A DNA stretch of 61,147 nt from the NCBI GenBank assembly GCA_026984455.1, contig JALSSC010000026.1, forward strand, positions 1 to 61,147, written 5' to 3'. The stretch is from Chromatiaceae bacterium. GTDB taxonomy: Bacteria; Pseudomonadota; Gammaproteobacteria; Chromatiales; Chromatiaceae. A program made the position numbers and the translations under genes. Below the pieces are notes generated by a model. That model was not told where the DNA came from and did no database searches. It saw only the letters and a list, made by a program, of their open reading frames with translations. Of the stretch, positions 28,595 through 37,240 are shown piece by piece (position 1 is the stretch's first letter; each line of letters opens with the position of its first letter).

Positions 28595-30133
28595 TCATCC
28601 GCCACCGGCCGCCCGTTGTCCGTCGGCCGCTCCCTTGTCTCGGGCATACTCGAGCGCGAGTTGTGCCAGACGCCGTGCAGAGTCTTCGAGATCTTCACCC
28701 AGGGTCTCCTTGAATGACAGGGCCGCGGGCAGCGGCCGCAGCTCACCACGGGATTCCAACGACTGCGCCAGGGCCCGGCCCAGGGCCTGGAAGACCAGAC
28801 CGTAGGCCACCGCATGCAGGGCCCCACCCGCCAGCGTGCCTGCCCCGGGAAAGGCCTTGAGGGCATTGCCGGCCACCGCCAGCACCAGGGTCCGGCGGGT
28901 ACCGGCGTATTCCTTCACCAGGGCCAAGAAACGCTCCCGGTCGGCCTTGCGTATCGGGACCTTGTACAGCTCACTCAAGGACTTCACCAGACTGACCCCG
29001 AGATAGCCCTGGATCACCAGATCGCTGCCCGGGGCCACCGCCGCGACCGCCCCCACCACCGCCTTGCGGGCATGATCGGCGGTGATCCGGCGCGCGGCCT
29101 CACGGCGATGTTGCGTTTCGGCCTCGGCCAGATGGTGAGCGGCGATCCGAAACACGGCCCCGTCCCGAAGCGATTCGAGCAGGGCCTGATCCTGGTCGAG
29201 CAGGCGTTGCAGGGCGGCCTCCAAGGCCTCCACCCGCGGCGGAATGGGGCGGCGCACGCGCTCCTGACGGCCATCGGGCAACACCCGCACGGCCTCCAGT
29301 TCACCACCCGCCTGGACACTGACGATCTCCAGGTGCGGCCACCCGGCGAGACGCTCACGGATGCGTTCACGCAGTAGCTCCAGTTCCTCGGGACGAAAGC
29401 GGTCGGCCTTGTTGATGGCCAGTATACAGGGCTTGCCCAAGGCCAGCAGGGCCAGGAGTTCACAATACTGAGTACGGGTCAGATCGCCATCGCAGACGTA
29501 GATGACGATATGAGCACGCTGGGCCTCGGCGCGGGAGAGGGCATCGAGTGCCTCGTCCACCGCGTTGGTGCCGGGGACATCGGTGAGCACCAGCTCGTCC
29601 CCGGCCGGGGTCCGCCAGCGGTATTCCTCGATCTCCCGGGTGGTCCCACCACGCGGGCTCACCTCAGGCTGCGCCTCGGGCAGAAGGGCGCGGATCAGGC
29701 TGCTCTTGCCCGCCGAGATCTCCCCGAACAGGCTCACATAGAGGATACCCGTGGCCTTACGCTCCTCCAGGGCGCGGAGTTCCCGTTGCACCTCGGCCAC
29801 GTCCACACCCGCCTCCGCCGCGCTTTCGACCCGCTCGACGATCTCTTCGCGAGATGGGGGTGGCGCAGGCTCTGCCTCGGCCTCCTGCGGCTTGGCCACG
29901 CGCGGCCGACGCGGCCTCAACAGCCACCAAGTGAAGGCCCCCATGGCCAGGGAAATGGACAGCATCACTGCTACGACCAGGACCAGCAGCCAGGTCGGCC
30001 CCTGAGCGAGGCGCTCCCATACCTCCAGGGCCTGACGGGCAAGGAACAGAACGGAGCCGAGGAGCCACACGAACAGCACCCCGGCCCCGAGGACGGCGAG
30101 CAGACGCAACAGACGGTTGGAGGGGATTGACAT
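28595..30133 (-). CDS. Membrane-anchored GTPase with DUF697 C-terminus
   Basis: The 512-aa protein starts with two membrane helices (about residues 9-32, LLAVLGAGVLFVWLLGSVLF, and 47-70), then a Pro-rich linker and a GTPase domain: P-loop FGEISAGKSSLIRALLP, switch region TDVPGTNAVDE, and INKADRF. The C-terminus (APGSDLVIQGYLGVSLVKSL, then AFPGAGTLAGGALHAVAYGL) is a DUF697 domain. It is the first gene of a two-GTPase operon. The arrangement recalls paired dynamin-like proteins, where a membrane-anchored partner recruits a second GTPase. The function is inferred only at that level. Confidence 0.8.
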   Translation of the reverse strand: MSIPSNRLLRLLAVLGAGVLFVWLLGSVLFLARQALEVWERLAQGPTWLLVLVVAVMLSISLAMGAFTWWLLRPRRPRVAKPQEAEAEPAPPPSREEIVERVESAAEAGVDVAEVQRELRALEERKATGILYVSLFGEISAGKSSLIRALLPEAQPEVSPRGGTTREIEEYRWRTPAGDELVLTDVPGTNAVDEALDALSRAEAQRAHIVIYVCDGDLTRTQYCELLALLALGKPCILAINKADRFRPEELELLRERIRERLAGWPHLEIVSVQAGGELEAVRVLPDGRQERVRRPIPPRVEALEAALQRLLDQDQALLESLRDGAVFRIAAHHLAEAETQHRREAARRITADHARKAVVGAVAAVAPGSDLVIQGYLGVSLVKSLSELYKVPIRKADRERFLALVKEYAGTRRTLVLAVAGNALKAFPGAGTLAGGALHAVAYGLVFQALGRALAQSLESRGELRPLPAALSFKETLGEDLEDSARRLAQLALEYARDKGAADGQRAAGGG

Positions 30134-30465
30134 GGACCGGAATTATAGCCCGAATTCACCAGGCCACCCCGGCCTGCGCTGGCCACCGGAGTTTCCACAG
30201 GTCCTGTGGAAAACTCTGTGCACAACCGGGGAGGAATGCCTCTCAGGCCTTGGGGTGCATGGCCTCACACAACTCCGACCATTTTTTGTACAGTGATACA
30301 AACTGTTGAAAAATCAACATACAAGGGATTGTTTCCGCGCGGCCGACGCCTCCTCGCCCGAAACTGCGATCGGCACTTGCCAAGCGCGGTCGGATTGTGC
30401 ATAAAGCCTTCGCGCAAGGATGGCTCACGAGACCTGAATCACGCCCCCAACCGTTGGAGGCCCGC
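30134..30465. promoter_or_regulatory. Divergent intergenic region with three palindromes
   Basis: The gap between the GTPase operon and ycgN holds a 21-bp palindrome TTTCCACAGG-T-CCTGTGGAAA at 30192-30212, next to TGTGCACAA at 30218-30226. Further on are TTTGTA-N6-TACAAA at 30285-30302 and TGTTGA-N4-TCAACA at 30304-30319 in an A/T-rich stretch. These look like regulator-binding sites for one or both divergent genes. TTTTCCACA-like strings resemble DnaA boxes but are too few for an origin. No gene is seen. Confidence 0.45.
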
Positions 30466-30897
30466 ATGCCCCCCTTTTGGATCCGCATTCCCCTGGAACG
30501 CATGACCCGCGAACAGTGGGAATCCCTATGCGACGGCTGCGCCAAGTGCTGCCTGCACAAGCTGGAGGATACGGATACCCGGGAGATCCATTACACCAAC
30601 GTGATCTGCCGCTACCTGGATCCGTACAGCGGGCGTTGCAGCGATTACGCGAACCGGTCGCGGCGGGTGCCCAACTGCATCACCCTGACCCCGAAGACGC
30701 TCGACGATCCATACTGGCTGCCGGAGACCTGTGCTTACCGCCGTCTGGCCGAGGGGCGGCCCCTTCCGGAATGGCACCCCCTGGTCAGCGGCGACCCCGG
30801 CTCGGTGACACGAGCAGGACACAGCGTCCTCGGGCGGGTGGTGACCGATGCGGAGGCCGATGACCTGGAGCTGCACCTGATCGACTGGGTGCGCTGA
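30466..30897 (+). CDS. YcgN family cysteine-cluster protein (UPF0260)
   Basis: The 143-aa protein belongs to the YcgN/UPF0260 family (CxxCxxCC zinc- or iron-binding proteins) of unknown role. Visible motifs are CDGCAKCCLHKLED near residue 24, CRYLDPYSGRCSDY, and RVPNCITLTPKTLDD followed by YWLPETCAYRRLAEG. The Cys pattern is complete. The open frame runs upstream, but MPPFWIRIPLERM is the family start and is preceded by GTTGGAGG. Monocistronic. Confidence 0.92.
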   Translation: MPPFWIRIPLERMTREQWESLCDGCAKCCLHKLEDTDTREIHYTNVICRYLDPYSGRCSDYANRSRRVPNCITLTPKTLDDPYWLPETCAYRRLAEGRPLPEWHPLVSGDPGSVTRAGHSVLGRVVTDAEADDLELHLIDWVR

Positions 30898-31353
30898 GGG
30901 GAGGATGGCCCCGAAAGACACGCCGCCGGCAACACCGGATCGCGACCCCAGACACGGCGGTAACTGATCGCCCCCGCCCAAGGTTTCCACGCCCCCGCCT
31001 GGGGCCCCATGTCACTAGGCAACGGATGCGCATCGGCCGGCATCCCCAGACACCGGGCCCCGGGAATGAGGGCCTCCGCTCATGGAGAACTGCAAGAGCA
31101 CGGGCGAAGGATCGAGCAGCGGCACAGGGAGGTACCGGCGACAGGCCGAGGGACAGAAAACCCAAGTGAGTGCAGCGGCCCTATCTCGCCGGATGCTGGA
31201 AAGGCCCTGTCTCGGGCTTTTTCAGGCGCGGAACCGAGGAATGCGACTTTCCGGTTCCTTCATCTTCAACGGCCTACTGCCGTTGAAAGGGGCGGCACAT
31301 CCATGTACCCCACGCAATCCATAGAAAGACCTCGTTTTGCAACGACATGTGGA
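30898..31353. repeat. Intergenic region with dispersed repeat, copy 2, and hairpins
   Basis: The 456 bp between convergent ycgN and the BPSS1780 gene hold no convincing gene. At 31230-31276 is the second copy of the repeat seen next to fliE. This copy forms two hairpins: GGAACCG...CGGTTCC (31230-31258) and CAACGGC-N5-GCCGTTG (31267-31285). The second may act as a terminator for the leftward gene, although no U-tract follows. Confidence 0.45.
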
Positions 31354-32112
31354 TCACGATTCTCGCGGTACCGCACTCTCAGCATCGAAAATGTCACGCC
31401 AGGCCAACCATATCCCGGCGAAGAGCATGGGCAGGAGCACCAACCAGCCCAGCAGCATGGGAATGCTGGCGAGGATCGCCAGCGGCAATATGACCAGGCC
31501 ATAGAGGGTGAACGGCGCCCAATTGGCGAAACAGGCGACCAGGCTGGCGTGCATCGCCGGCCAGGCCCGCATCCCATTCAGGGCCACCAGGGCAGGCGAC
31601 AACCACAGGGCGGCCGCCAGGGGCAGGGCCAGGACCAGCCCCACCAGGACGGGGACCAACAACCCCAGAGGCGAGGCTCCAGTCACCATGTGCTGCTCCA
31701 TAGCACCCAGATCCTTCAATACACCGTCCAGCCCGCCGAGGGTCACCAGAGCCACGACGAGCATCAGGACCAGGATCAGGGCCTCGAACAGGGCCGTGAG
31801 CAAGCCCAGCATCAGGAGTTCAGAGGTATTGCAGGAGAATCCAGCGACCAGGGCGTTGATTTCGAAGTCCTGGCCTTCCGCCTGCCGTTGACAGCCGAGG
31901 AGAATGCCACCCACCAACACCGGTGACAGCAGGGTGACTATGAAGCCGCCGATCAGGGGCACGAATTGAAGCACCACCTGGAAGGCCACGAACAACAATG
32001 CGCTGACCAGCCAGTTGAGTGGATAGGCACGAAAGATGGAAAAGGCGGATGTCACCCAGGTGACCCCCCGCCCGGCGGGCTGGACCTGGATCGAAGGGAC
32101 GTCGGGGTTCAT
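31354..32112 (-). CDS. BPSS1780 family membrane protein
   Basis: The 252-aa protein has five or six hydrophobic helices (for example SALLFVAFQVVLQFVPLIGG, LLMLGLLTALFEALILVLML, LGLLVPVLVGLVLALPLAAA and FTLYGLVILPLAILASIPML). The N-terminal VTSAFSIFRAYPLNWLVSAL and the PLIGGFIVTLLSPVLVGG region are the BPSS1780/DUF2189-like family hallmark. The role is unknown; the family occurs widely in beta- and gammaproteobacteria as a single gene. ATG at 32112 is preferred to a GTG two codons upstream. Confidence 0.8.
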   Translation of the reverse strand: MNPDVPSIQVQPAGRGVTWVTSAFSIFRAYPLNWLVSALLFVAFQVVLQFVPLIGGFIVTLLSPVLVGGILLGCQRQAEGQDFEINALVAGFSCNTSELLMLGLLTALFEALILVLMLVVALVTLGGLDGVLKDLGAMEQHMVTGASPLGLLVPVLVGLVLALPLAAALWLSPALVALNGMRAWPAMHASLVACFANWAPFTLYGLVILPLAILASIPMLLGWLVLLPMLFAGIWLAWRDIFDAESAVPRES

Positions 32113-32768
32113 CGGCACGTGTGAAATCGCGCCGCTGGCACAATTCCCGGAGTTATCGACATACCCGTCTCACATGGGTTGCCGACACCCACGGCCACCG
32201 CCTGCGTCCTCGGGCGGTGCTGCCGTTGCCCGCCACAGTCCCCCCTGTGACCCGCGATCATCCTATCGGCCGGAGCGCGTTGCCCAGGGCCGCGCGGAAC
32301 GCCCTCGGACAAGCGAAACCCCAGGCGCCACGGGTATATCCTCCACATACCTGTCTCACAGATTGCCGCCATTGTTAGTCCCACCTCTGCACCACCGGTG
32401 GAGGTATGGTAGCGGCCGCTGCCATTTCGCGCCACCCCGTCGAGCGTGTGAGAGGCATGGGGAACCCTGGGGAGACCTTCCATCGACACCCTGGACCCCT
32501 ACGGTATCCTGGGCGCCCGCAGATCATCAACACCGCCCGGGGGTTGCGGCTCACCGACTGTATACCCGTCCCACGTGGATATTTCCGCCCTCCGGTCCGC
32601 AGATGATGCCACCTCTCTGTGTCACTCCTTGCTACTGTGGCCATCCCCCGCCCCTGGACGTCATTGCGAAAACTCGCCATAGTCCCCGCCATGACTCGTT
32701 CCGGCACCTGGCGCCACGGCGAACGACCTCGAAAAACGAAGACACCACCTGCGACGGTTATATACGGA
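32113..32768. other. Intergenic region with spaced ATACCYGTCYCAC repeats
   Basis: This 650-bp divergent region has no convincing gene. The string ATACC(C/T)GTC(T/C)CAC occurs three times, at about 32161, 32347 and 32562, each followed by a similar TTGCCG- or TTCCGCC-containing stretch. A CCACCGGTGG dyad lies at about 32392. The repeats are 186 and 215 bp apart. They could be binding sites or a decayed duplicated element. The hemH promoter should lie in the last 150 bp; AT-rich GGTTATATACGG precedes its start. Confidence 0.4.
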
Positions 32769-33773
32769 ATGACAGCCAGCGACGCCTCACCACCCCATCC
32801 ACGCATGGGGATCCTCTTGGTCAACCTCGGGACCCCGGATTCCCCCCATCCCAAGGATGTGCGCCGGTATCTGAAGGAATTTCTCTGGGACCCGCGGGTC
32901 GTGGAAGTCCCACGCCCCTTCTGGTGGTTGGTGCTGAACCTGATCATCCTAAACATCCGGCCACGGCGTTCGGCCAAGGCCTATGCCCGCATCTGGACCG
33001 GGCAGGGCTCCCCCCTCGCAGTCATCTCCACGCGCCAACGCGCGGCCTTGCAGGCCGCCCTCTCCCGATCCGTCCCAGTCGCCCTGGGGATGCGCTATGG
33101 CCGACCGTCCATCGCCGAGGCCCTGGCGGAGCTACGCCGGGCCGCTGTGCACCGCATCCTGGTGTTACCGCTCTATCCGCAGTACTCGGCCACCACCACG
33201 GCCTCCATCTTCGATGCCGTGAGCGCGGAACTGCGGCATTGGCGGCACCTCCCAGAACTGCGCTTCGTCAACCGCTATCACCTCCAGCGCGCCTACGTCG
33301 AGGCCCTGGCCAACTCAGTGCGGGAACACTGGGAGCGCCACGGACAGGGCGACTGTCTGGTGATGTCGTTCCACGGCATCCCGCAAGCCTACGCCGCCGC
33401 CGGGGACCCCTATCCCGATGAGTGCGCGGCCACGGCAGGACGCCTCGCCCATGTCCTGGGACTGGCAGACAGGGCCTGGCGCCTGACCTTTCAATCCCGG
33501 ATGGGGCGCCAGCAATGGCTGCGCCCCTATACCGACCGCAGCCTGGCCGCCTTGCCCGGACAGGGGGTGAAACGGGTCCAGGTGATCTGTCCTGGATTCG
33601 CCGCCGATTGCCTGGAGACCCTGGACGAGATTGCCCTGGAGAACAGGGAGGTCTTTCTTCAGGCGGGCGGTGAGGACTACGAATATATCCCTTGCCTCAA
33701 CGACCGGCCGGACCACATCCATGCCCTGGCCGACCTGGTCAAGCAGCACACGCAGGGTTGGAACGAAGATTGA
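32769..33773 (+). CDS. hemH: Ferrochelatase
   Basis: Ferrochelatase inserts Fe2+ into protoporphyrin IX in the last step of haem synthesis. The 334-aa protein has the N-terminal MGILLVNLGTPDSPHPKDVR, the RMYGRP-like ALGMRYGRPSIAEALAEL, the metal-binding His in VMSFHGIPQAYAAAGDPY, and the C-terminal VICPGFAADCLETLDEIALE with the catalytic Glu. All conserved residues are in place. The start could be at 32769 (MTASDASPPHPR) or at 32805 (MGILLVN). It is a single gene convergent with the Wzz-like gene. Confidence 0.96.
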   Translation: MTASDASPPHPRMGILLVNLGTPDSPHPKDVRRYLKEFLWDPRVVEVPRPFWWLVLNLIILNIRPRRSAKAYARIWTGQGSPLAVISTRQRAALQAALSRSVPVALGMRYGRPSIAEALAELRRAAVHRILVLPLYPQYSATTTASIFDAVSAELRHWRHLPELRFVNRYHLQRAYVEALANSVREHWERHGQGDCLVMSFHGIPQAYAAAGDPYPDECAATAGRLAHVLGLADRAWRLTFQSRMGRQQWLRPYTDRSLAALPGQGVKRVQVICPGFAADCLETLDEIALENREVFLQAGGEDYEYIPCLNDRPDHIHALADLVKQHTQGWNED

Positions 33774-33939
33774 GCCATGGGCCGAACTGGCCACCCAGTG
33801 ATCCCCTTGCCATGACGCTCCTTGGCCGGCCAAAAAGACACGCTGGGGACATCCACCACTCCCGCAACGCCGCTGGTTTCAAGACCCGTGAGATCATATG
33901 CGCGTTCTCCCAGTCAACTGGGATGCTTGGCCCCCTGGA

Positions 33940-35937
33940 TCAGGCCACATTCAACGGATAGCGCAGATCCACTTCCTCCAGCGGCCGCCCCGGCCCCTCC
34001 GGGCTGAAGGCGGCATAGGCCGCCAGGGTACGCGGCGCGATGGGCCCCAGGATGCGTGGGAGTTCGCCCAGGCGCACCCCCTGCCCCACCAGATAGTGGA
34101 TATAGGCCGCCCGGAGTTCAGCGGCCTCCACGGCGCCGAGTCCGGCGTCCACCCCGGCCACGTGCAGGCGCGCCTCCCAGTCTTCGGGGTGCTGCGGCTC
34201 ACCTGCCCATAGGGGCAGGGGCCGCTGTTCACGGTAGAGGACCCAGGCGGCCTCCGGCGGCCACAGCCGGCGCCCATCGGGCAGGTGCACCTCTCCGGCC
34301 TCCAGATCGAAGGCATCCGCATCCAGGGCCAGGGCCTCCTCGGCCGTCGCCCCGGCCAACAACAGCCCCAGCCATTCGCGCAGCGGATCGTCCGCCAGCC
34401 GCCACAGGGCCGCCACCTGGGCGGGCCGGAGCCGGCGCCGTTCCGGTTCGCCGGCCGCCACGTCCCCCACGGCGGGCAGCGCGGTGGACGGGGCGCTGTC
34501 GAGGGTGGGCCGGGCGGTACCCTCCAGAGGCGGAGGCGGAGGCACCTGGCCGAGGGCCGCTCCCGCCGCATACACCCGCACCCCGGTGACGTTGCCGGCG
34601 GGGCGCCCGCCCAGGTCCGGCGGGCGTTGCAGGAATTCCGCCAACCACACCGCCAACAGACCGAGCACGAAACTGCCCAGCAGGACGATCAGCGCGTCCC
34701 GCCGGTAGTCAGGATACAGGGGCTCGGTGGGCACGGCGGCCCAGTCCACCACCTTGAGCTGGGGATATCTCTCGATCCGCTTGGCCTTAAGGGCGGCCAG
34801 ACGCGCCTCTACCTCGCGTTGCAGCTTTTCCAGCTCCTTGAGGTCTTCGTTCAGGGTCTGGTACTGCTTGAAGCGGGCGCTGAAGGCCGCCGCGTCCTGC
34901 TGTTGCAGATCGAGTTCGGTCTCCAGTCTGGCGACCCTCTCGTTCGCCGCCCGGAGTCTGCGCCGCGCCTGCTCCAACATCAGCCGCCGCCCCTCCTTGA
35001 GCTTGCGGTCGATGGCCTTCTGCACCTCGTCCAGGCGCCCCGGGAGGGCCTGGAACTCGGGATTCACGAAACGGTACTGGGCGGTATATTTCTTTTCGAA
35101 GGCGGCGAGTTTCTCGCGCAGCTTCTCGGCCCGCGCCTCCAGGGCGAGCAACGCCGGTTTCTCGTCCTTGGGAATGACCCGCTCGCCCCGGGCCACCGCC
35201 TCGCTGAGGGTCTCGAGGGCGGCCCGGGCGGCTACCTGTTCGGCCTTGGCCTTGTTGAGATCGGCGTTGACCCCCTTGAGACGGTTGAGGATGCGGTTCT
35301 CACTGCGGCCTTCGCTGACGATCCCGTATTTCTCGCGGAACGCGGCCAACTCGGCGCGTTTCGCCTCCAGGGTGTGACGCAACTCCTCCTGGCGTCCCCG
35401 CAGGCGCTCCAGGGTGTCGCCCAGGTCCTCCTTGACCGCGGCCTCGCGGAAGGCGGTATAGGCCTCGATCCAGGCATTCACCAGGCGCGCCAGGAGTTCC
35501 GGGGCATCACCGGTGGCCTGGAGTTTCACCAGGTTGGTGCCGACCACGTCCACCACCTCCAACAGGGGCTGGAAGTCGGCCACGGCAGTGATTTTGAAGC
35601 GCCCGGCATCGCCGTCCTCACGCAGGCGTTTCAGGGTCGCCTCGAGGACTGGCTGGCCGAGCATGAGTTCGCGTTGAACGGCGACGTGCTGGACATTGGG
35701 CGCCATGGGTTTGATATCCCCGGCATCCACCGGTGGCGGGGCCACGGTGAGCAGGGAGGCGCTCGCGCGATAGACCGCCGGGCGCAGGAAGTTGACGGCC
35801 TCGCCCAGCGCCAGACAGCCCAGAAACACGCCCAGAAAGACCCAGAGGCGGCGTGACAGACGACCACGGTCCGGAGGGGCGGGCGGGGTCCCCGGACCCG
35901 GGCTGGAGACCACCTCGATCTGCGGTACTGGGGGCAT
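33940..35937 (-). CDS. Wzz/GumC-like polysaccharide co-polymerase fused to a degenerate tyrosine-recombinase-like domain
   Basis: The 665-aa protein has a Wzz-type N-terminus: membrane helix at residues 31-51, periplasmic domain with VYRASASLLTVAPPPVDAGD, long coiled coil (about 165-390), the proline-containing AAVPTEPLYPDYRRD, and a second helix at 415-436. This fits control of polysaccharide chain length or export. After a Pro-rich linker (450-500), residues 501-645 resemble a phage-integrase core: LRPAQVAALWRLADDP, the GATAEEALALDADAFDLEAG box, then ELRAAYIHYLVGQGVRLGEL with LGP and TLAAYA. The first catalytic Arg position is Thr, both His positions are lost, while Arg609 and Tyr641 remain. 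I infer an inactive cytoplasmic binding domain. It follows a 225-aa gene by one base. Confidence 0.75.
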   Translation of the reverse strand: MPPVPQIEVVSSPGPGTPPAPPDRGRLSRRLWVFLGVFLGCLALGEAVNFLRPAVYRASASLLTVAPPPVDAGDIKPMAPNVQHVAVQRELMLGQPVLEATLKRLREDGDAGRFKITAVADFQPLLEVVDVVGTNLVKLQATGDAPELLARLVNAWIEAYTAFREAAVKEDLGDTLERLRGRQEELRHTLEAKRAELAAFREKYGIVSEGRSENRILNRLKGVNADLNKAKAEQVAARAALETLSEAVARGERVIPKDEKPALLALEARAEKLREKLAAFEKKYTAQYRFVNPEFQALPGRLDEVQKAIDRKLKEGRRLMLEQARRRLRAANERVARLETELDLQQQDAAAFSARFKQYQTLNEDLKELEKLQREVEARLAALKAKRIERYPQLKVVDWAAVPTEPLYPDYRRDALIVLLGSFVLGLLAVWLAEFLQRPPDLGGRPAGNVTGVRVYAAGAALGQVPPPPPLEGTARPTLDSAPSTALPAVGDVAAGEPERRRLRPAQVAALWRLADDPLREWLGLLLAGATAEEALALDADAFDLEAGEVHLPDGRRLWPPEAAWVLYREQRPLPLWAGEPQHPEDWEARLHVAGVDAGLGAVEAAELRAAYIHYLVGQGVRLGELPRILGPIAPRTLAAYAAFSPEGPGRPLEEVDLRYPLNVA

Positions 35938-35938
35938 T

Positions 35939-36616
35939 TCAGTCCTCCTGGCGATCCCGGTGCGCCTCCATCTGACCCAGACGCAGCCAGGCCTCGGGCA
36001 AGGGATAGCCCTGTTCCCGGCGTTCCTCCAGCAAGGCCCGGCCCTGCGCGCACAGGGCCACGATCTGCTCCCGGTCGAACAGGTCGAGCACCTTCCCCAG
36101 GGCCGCCTCGGGGCTGCTCAGCAGGGTCGGCACCAGATCCTCCGCCGGGATGGGGCCGTCGGGGGCCAGCAGGTCGGCCACCAACGGCTCTTCGAGCAGG
36201 GCGAAGTGGAGCCTGCGCGCGGCCTCCTCCTGGGCCAGCTCGTCGAGCGCCAGGGGGTCGTTGCCCGCGGCGGCGCGCACTGCACGCATGGTCACATCCA
36301 CCAGGCGTTGCAGGGCCTCTTTGATGCGGCCCTGGTCGCCCGCCAGGCCCACGGCCTCCTCGTAGGCCTGTTCGAGGCGCTCCTTGAGCGCCAGAACGAC
36401 CTCGGTGTCGGCGTGCGCGCCCAGTGCCGCGGCCTCCTCCACCAGGGCACGGAAACGCCCCTCGAAGTCCATCAGGTCCTCCCGGTCACCGGACCAGGCC
36501 TGCTCCAGCCGGGCCAGATCCACCTCCGGCGGCGGATGCCCGAACAGGGGGTTGCGATGGATGCGCGCCAGGTGGCGTTCCCGGCGGCCGGGTTGGGGGT
36601 TGAAGGTCCAGGACAT
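35939..36616 (-). CDS. Conserved hypothetical protein co-operonic with the Wzz-like gene
   Basis: I do not recognise this 225-aa protein. It has no signal peptide or membrane helix, is acidic and predicted to be mostly helical, with a basic N-terminus (MSWTFNPQPGRRERHLARIH, then RNPLFGHPPPEVDLARLE) and repeated Leu/Ala/Glu helices. A possible PilZ- or TPR-like character is not supported by any clear motif. The stop codon is one base before the start of the Wzz-like gene, so both are made together and probably act in the same exopolysaccharide or surface process. ATG at 36616 follows a GGGG-rich leader. Confidence 0.65.
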   Translation of the reverse strand: MSWTFNPQPGRRERHLARIHRNPLFGHPPPEVDLARLEQAWSGDREDLMDFEGRFRALVEEAAALGAHADTEVVLALKERLEQAYEEAVGLAGDQGRIKEALQRLVDVTMRAVRAAAGNDPLALDELAQEEAARRLHFALLEEPLVADLLAPDGPIPAEDLVPTLLSSPEAALGKVLDLFDREQIVALCAQGRALLEERREQGYPLPEAWLRLGQMEAHRDRQED

Positions 36617-36648
36617 GGGGGAGTGCTTTGGCGCGGACGAAGCAGTGG

Positions 36649-36654
36649 ATTATA
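36649..36654 (-). promoter_or_regulatory. Candidate -10 element for the 225-aa/Wzz operon
   Basis: A perfect TATAAT lies on the minus strand about 35 bases before the 225-aa gene. The upstream sequence at the -35 distance (CTACAG) is weak, so only the -10 box is claimed. Confidence 0.35.
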
Positions 36655-36754
36655 GTGCATTATCGAGCCTTCTGTAGGAAGGCGGAAGAGCGCCGTAACG
36701 GGACTGCCCCCAAACACCCATTGCACAGCCCGCAGCGAGGCACCACATCTTGGG

Positions 36755-37068
36755 CTAGGTGTCTGCGACGGCCTTGACGACGGCCTGGTGGAAACAGGCA
36801 GCCAAGGCCGCCAGTTCCGTGGGATCTATGCCCTCGCAGGCCGCTTGTTCCCTGAAGAGACGCGGATGCGTTCGATGATCAATCCGTCGTAGGCGGCCAA
36901 CTCAGCCTCCGGGGCGAGGTGGCGGAACGCGCCGCTGCCGTCGCCGATGGGTTGCAGACGGCCATAGTCGCTGAGGAAGCCCTTGGCTTCATAGTCACCG
37001 AACCGCGGGGCGGCGAAGGCGCGGGTCAGGACGAAAAGCGAGACGAAGACGGTGGCGGTCCAACGCAT
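36755..37068 (-). pseudogene. DUF3313-family exported protein, frameshifted and truncated
   Basis: The frame begins with a signal peptide (MRWTATVFVSLFVLTRAFA) and then GFLSDYGRLQPIGDG and AELAAYDGLIIERIRV, typical of the DUF3313 family of exported or lipoprotein-like proteins. After IRV (about 36858) the family sequence continues in another frame: RLFREQAACEGIDPTELAAL, then CFHQAVVKAVADT up to a stop at 36755. The remaining C-terminal half of the domain is missing. A one-base change and a truncation thus inactivate the gene. It sits between the Wzz operon and the ISL3 transposase, a region of decay. Confidence 0.75.
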
Positions 37069-37240
37069 GACGTGAGCCTTCTTGGCAAGTGATGAAAGGG
37101 TCCTTCCCTGGTTCCGCCGTTTTCGATGGCTCGCGACCATGGGTAACGGCGGCCCCTCCCTGGCCCGGGACAGAGGATAGCTCTTTCGGTATGGGACAGT
37201 TATCTTCTGAAGGCGCAGCAGCCACACGGCTACCGCTTTG

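Noticed and set aside
30180-30330. Replication origin, because of TTTTCCACA and TGTGCACAA boxes
   Set aside because: Only two or three weak DnaA-like strings, no dnaA, dnaN or gidA nearby, and no long AT-rich unwinding element.
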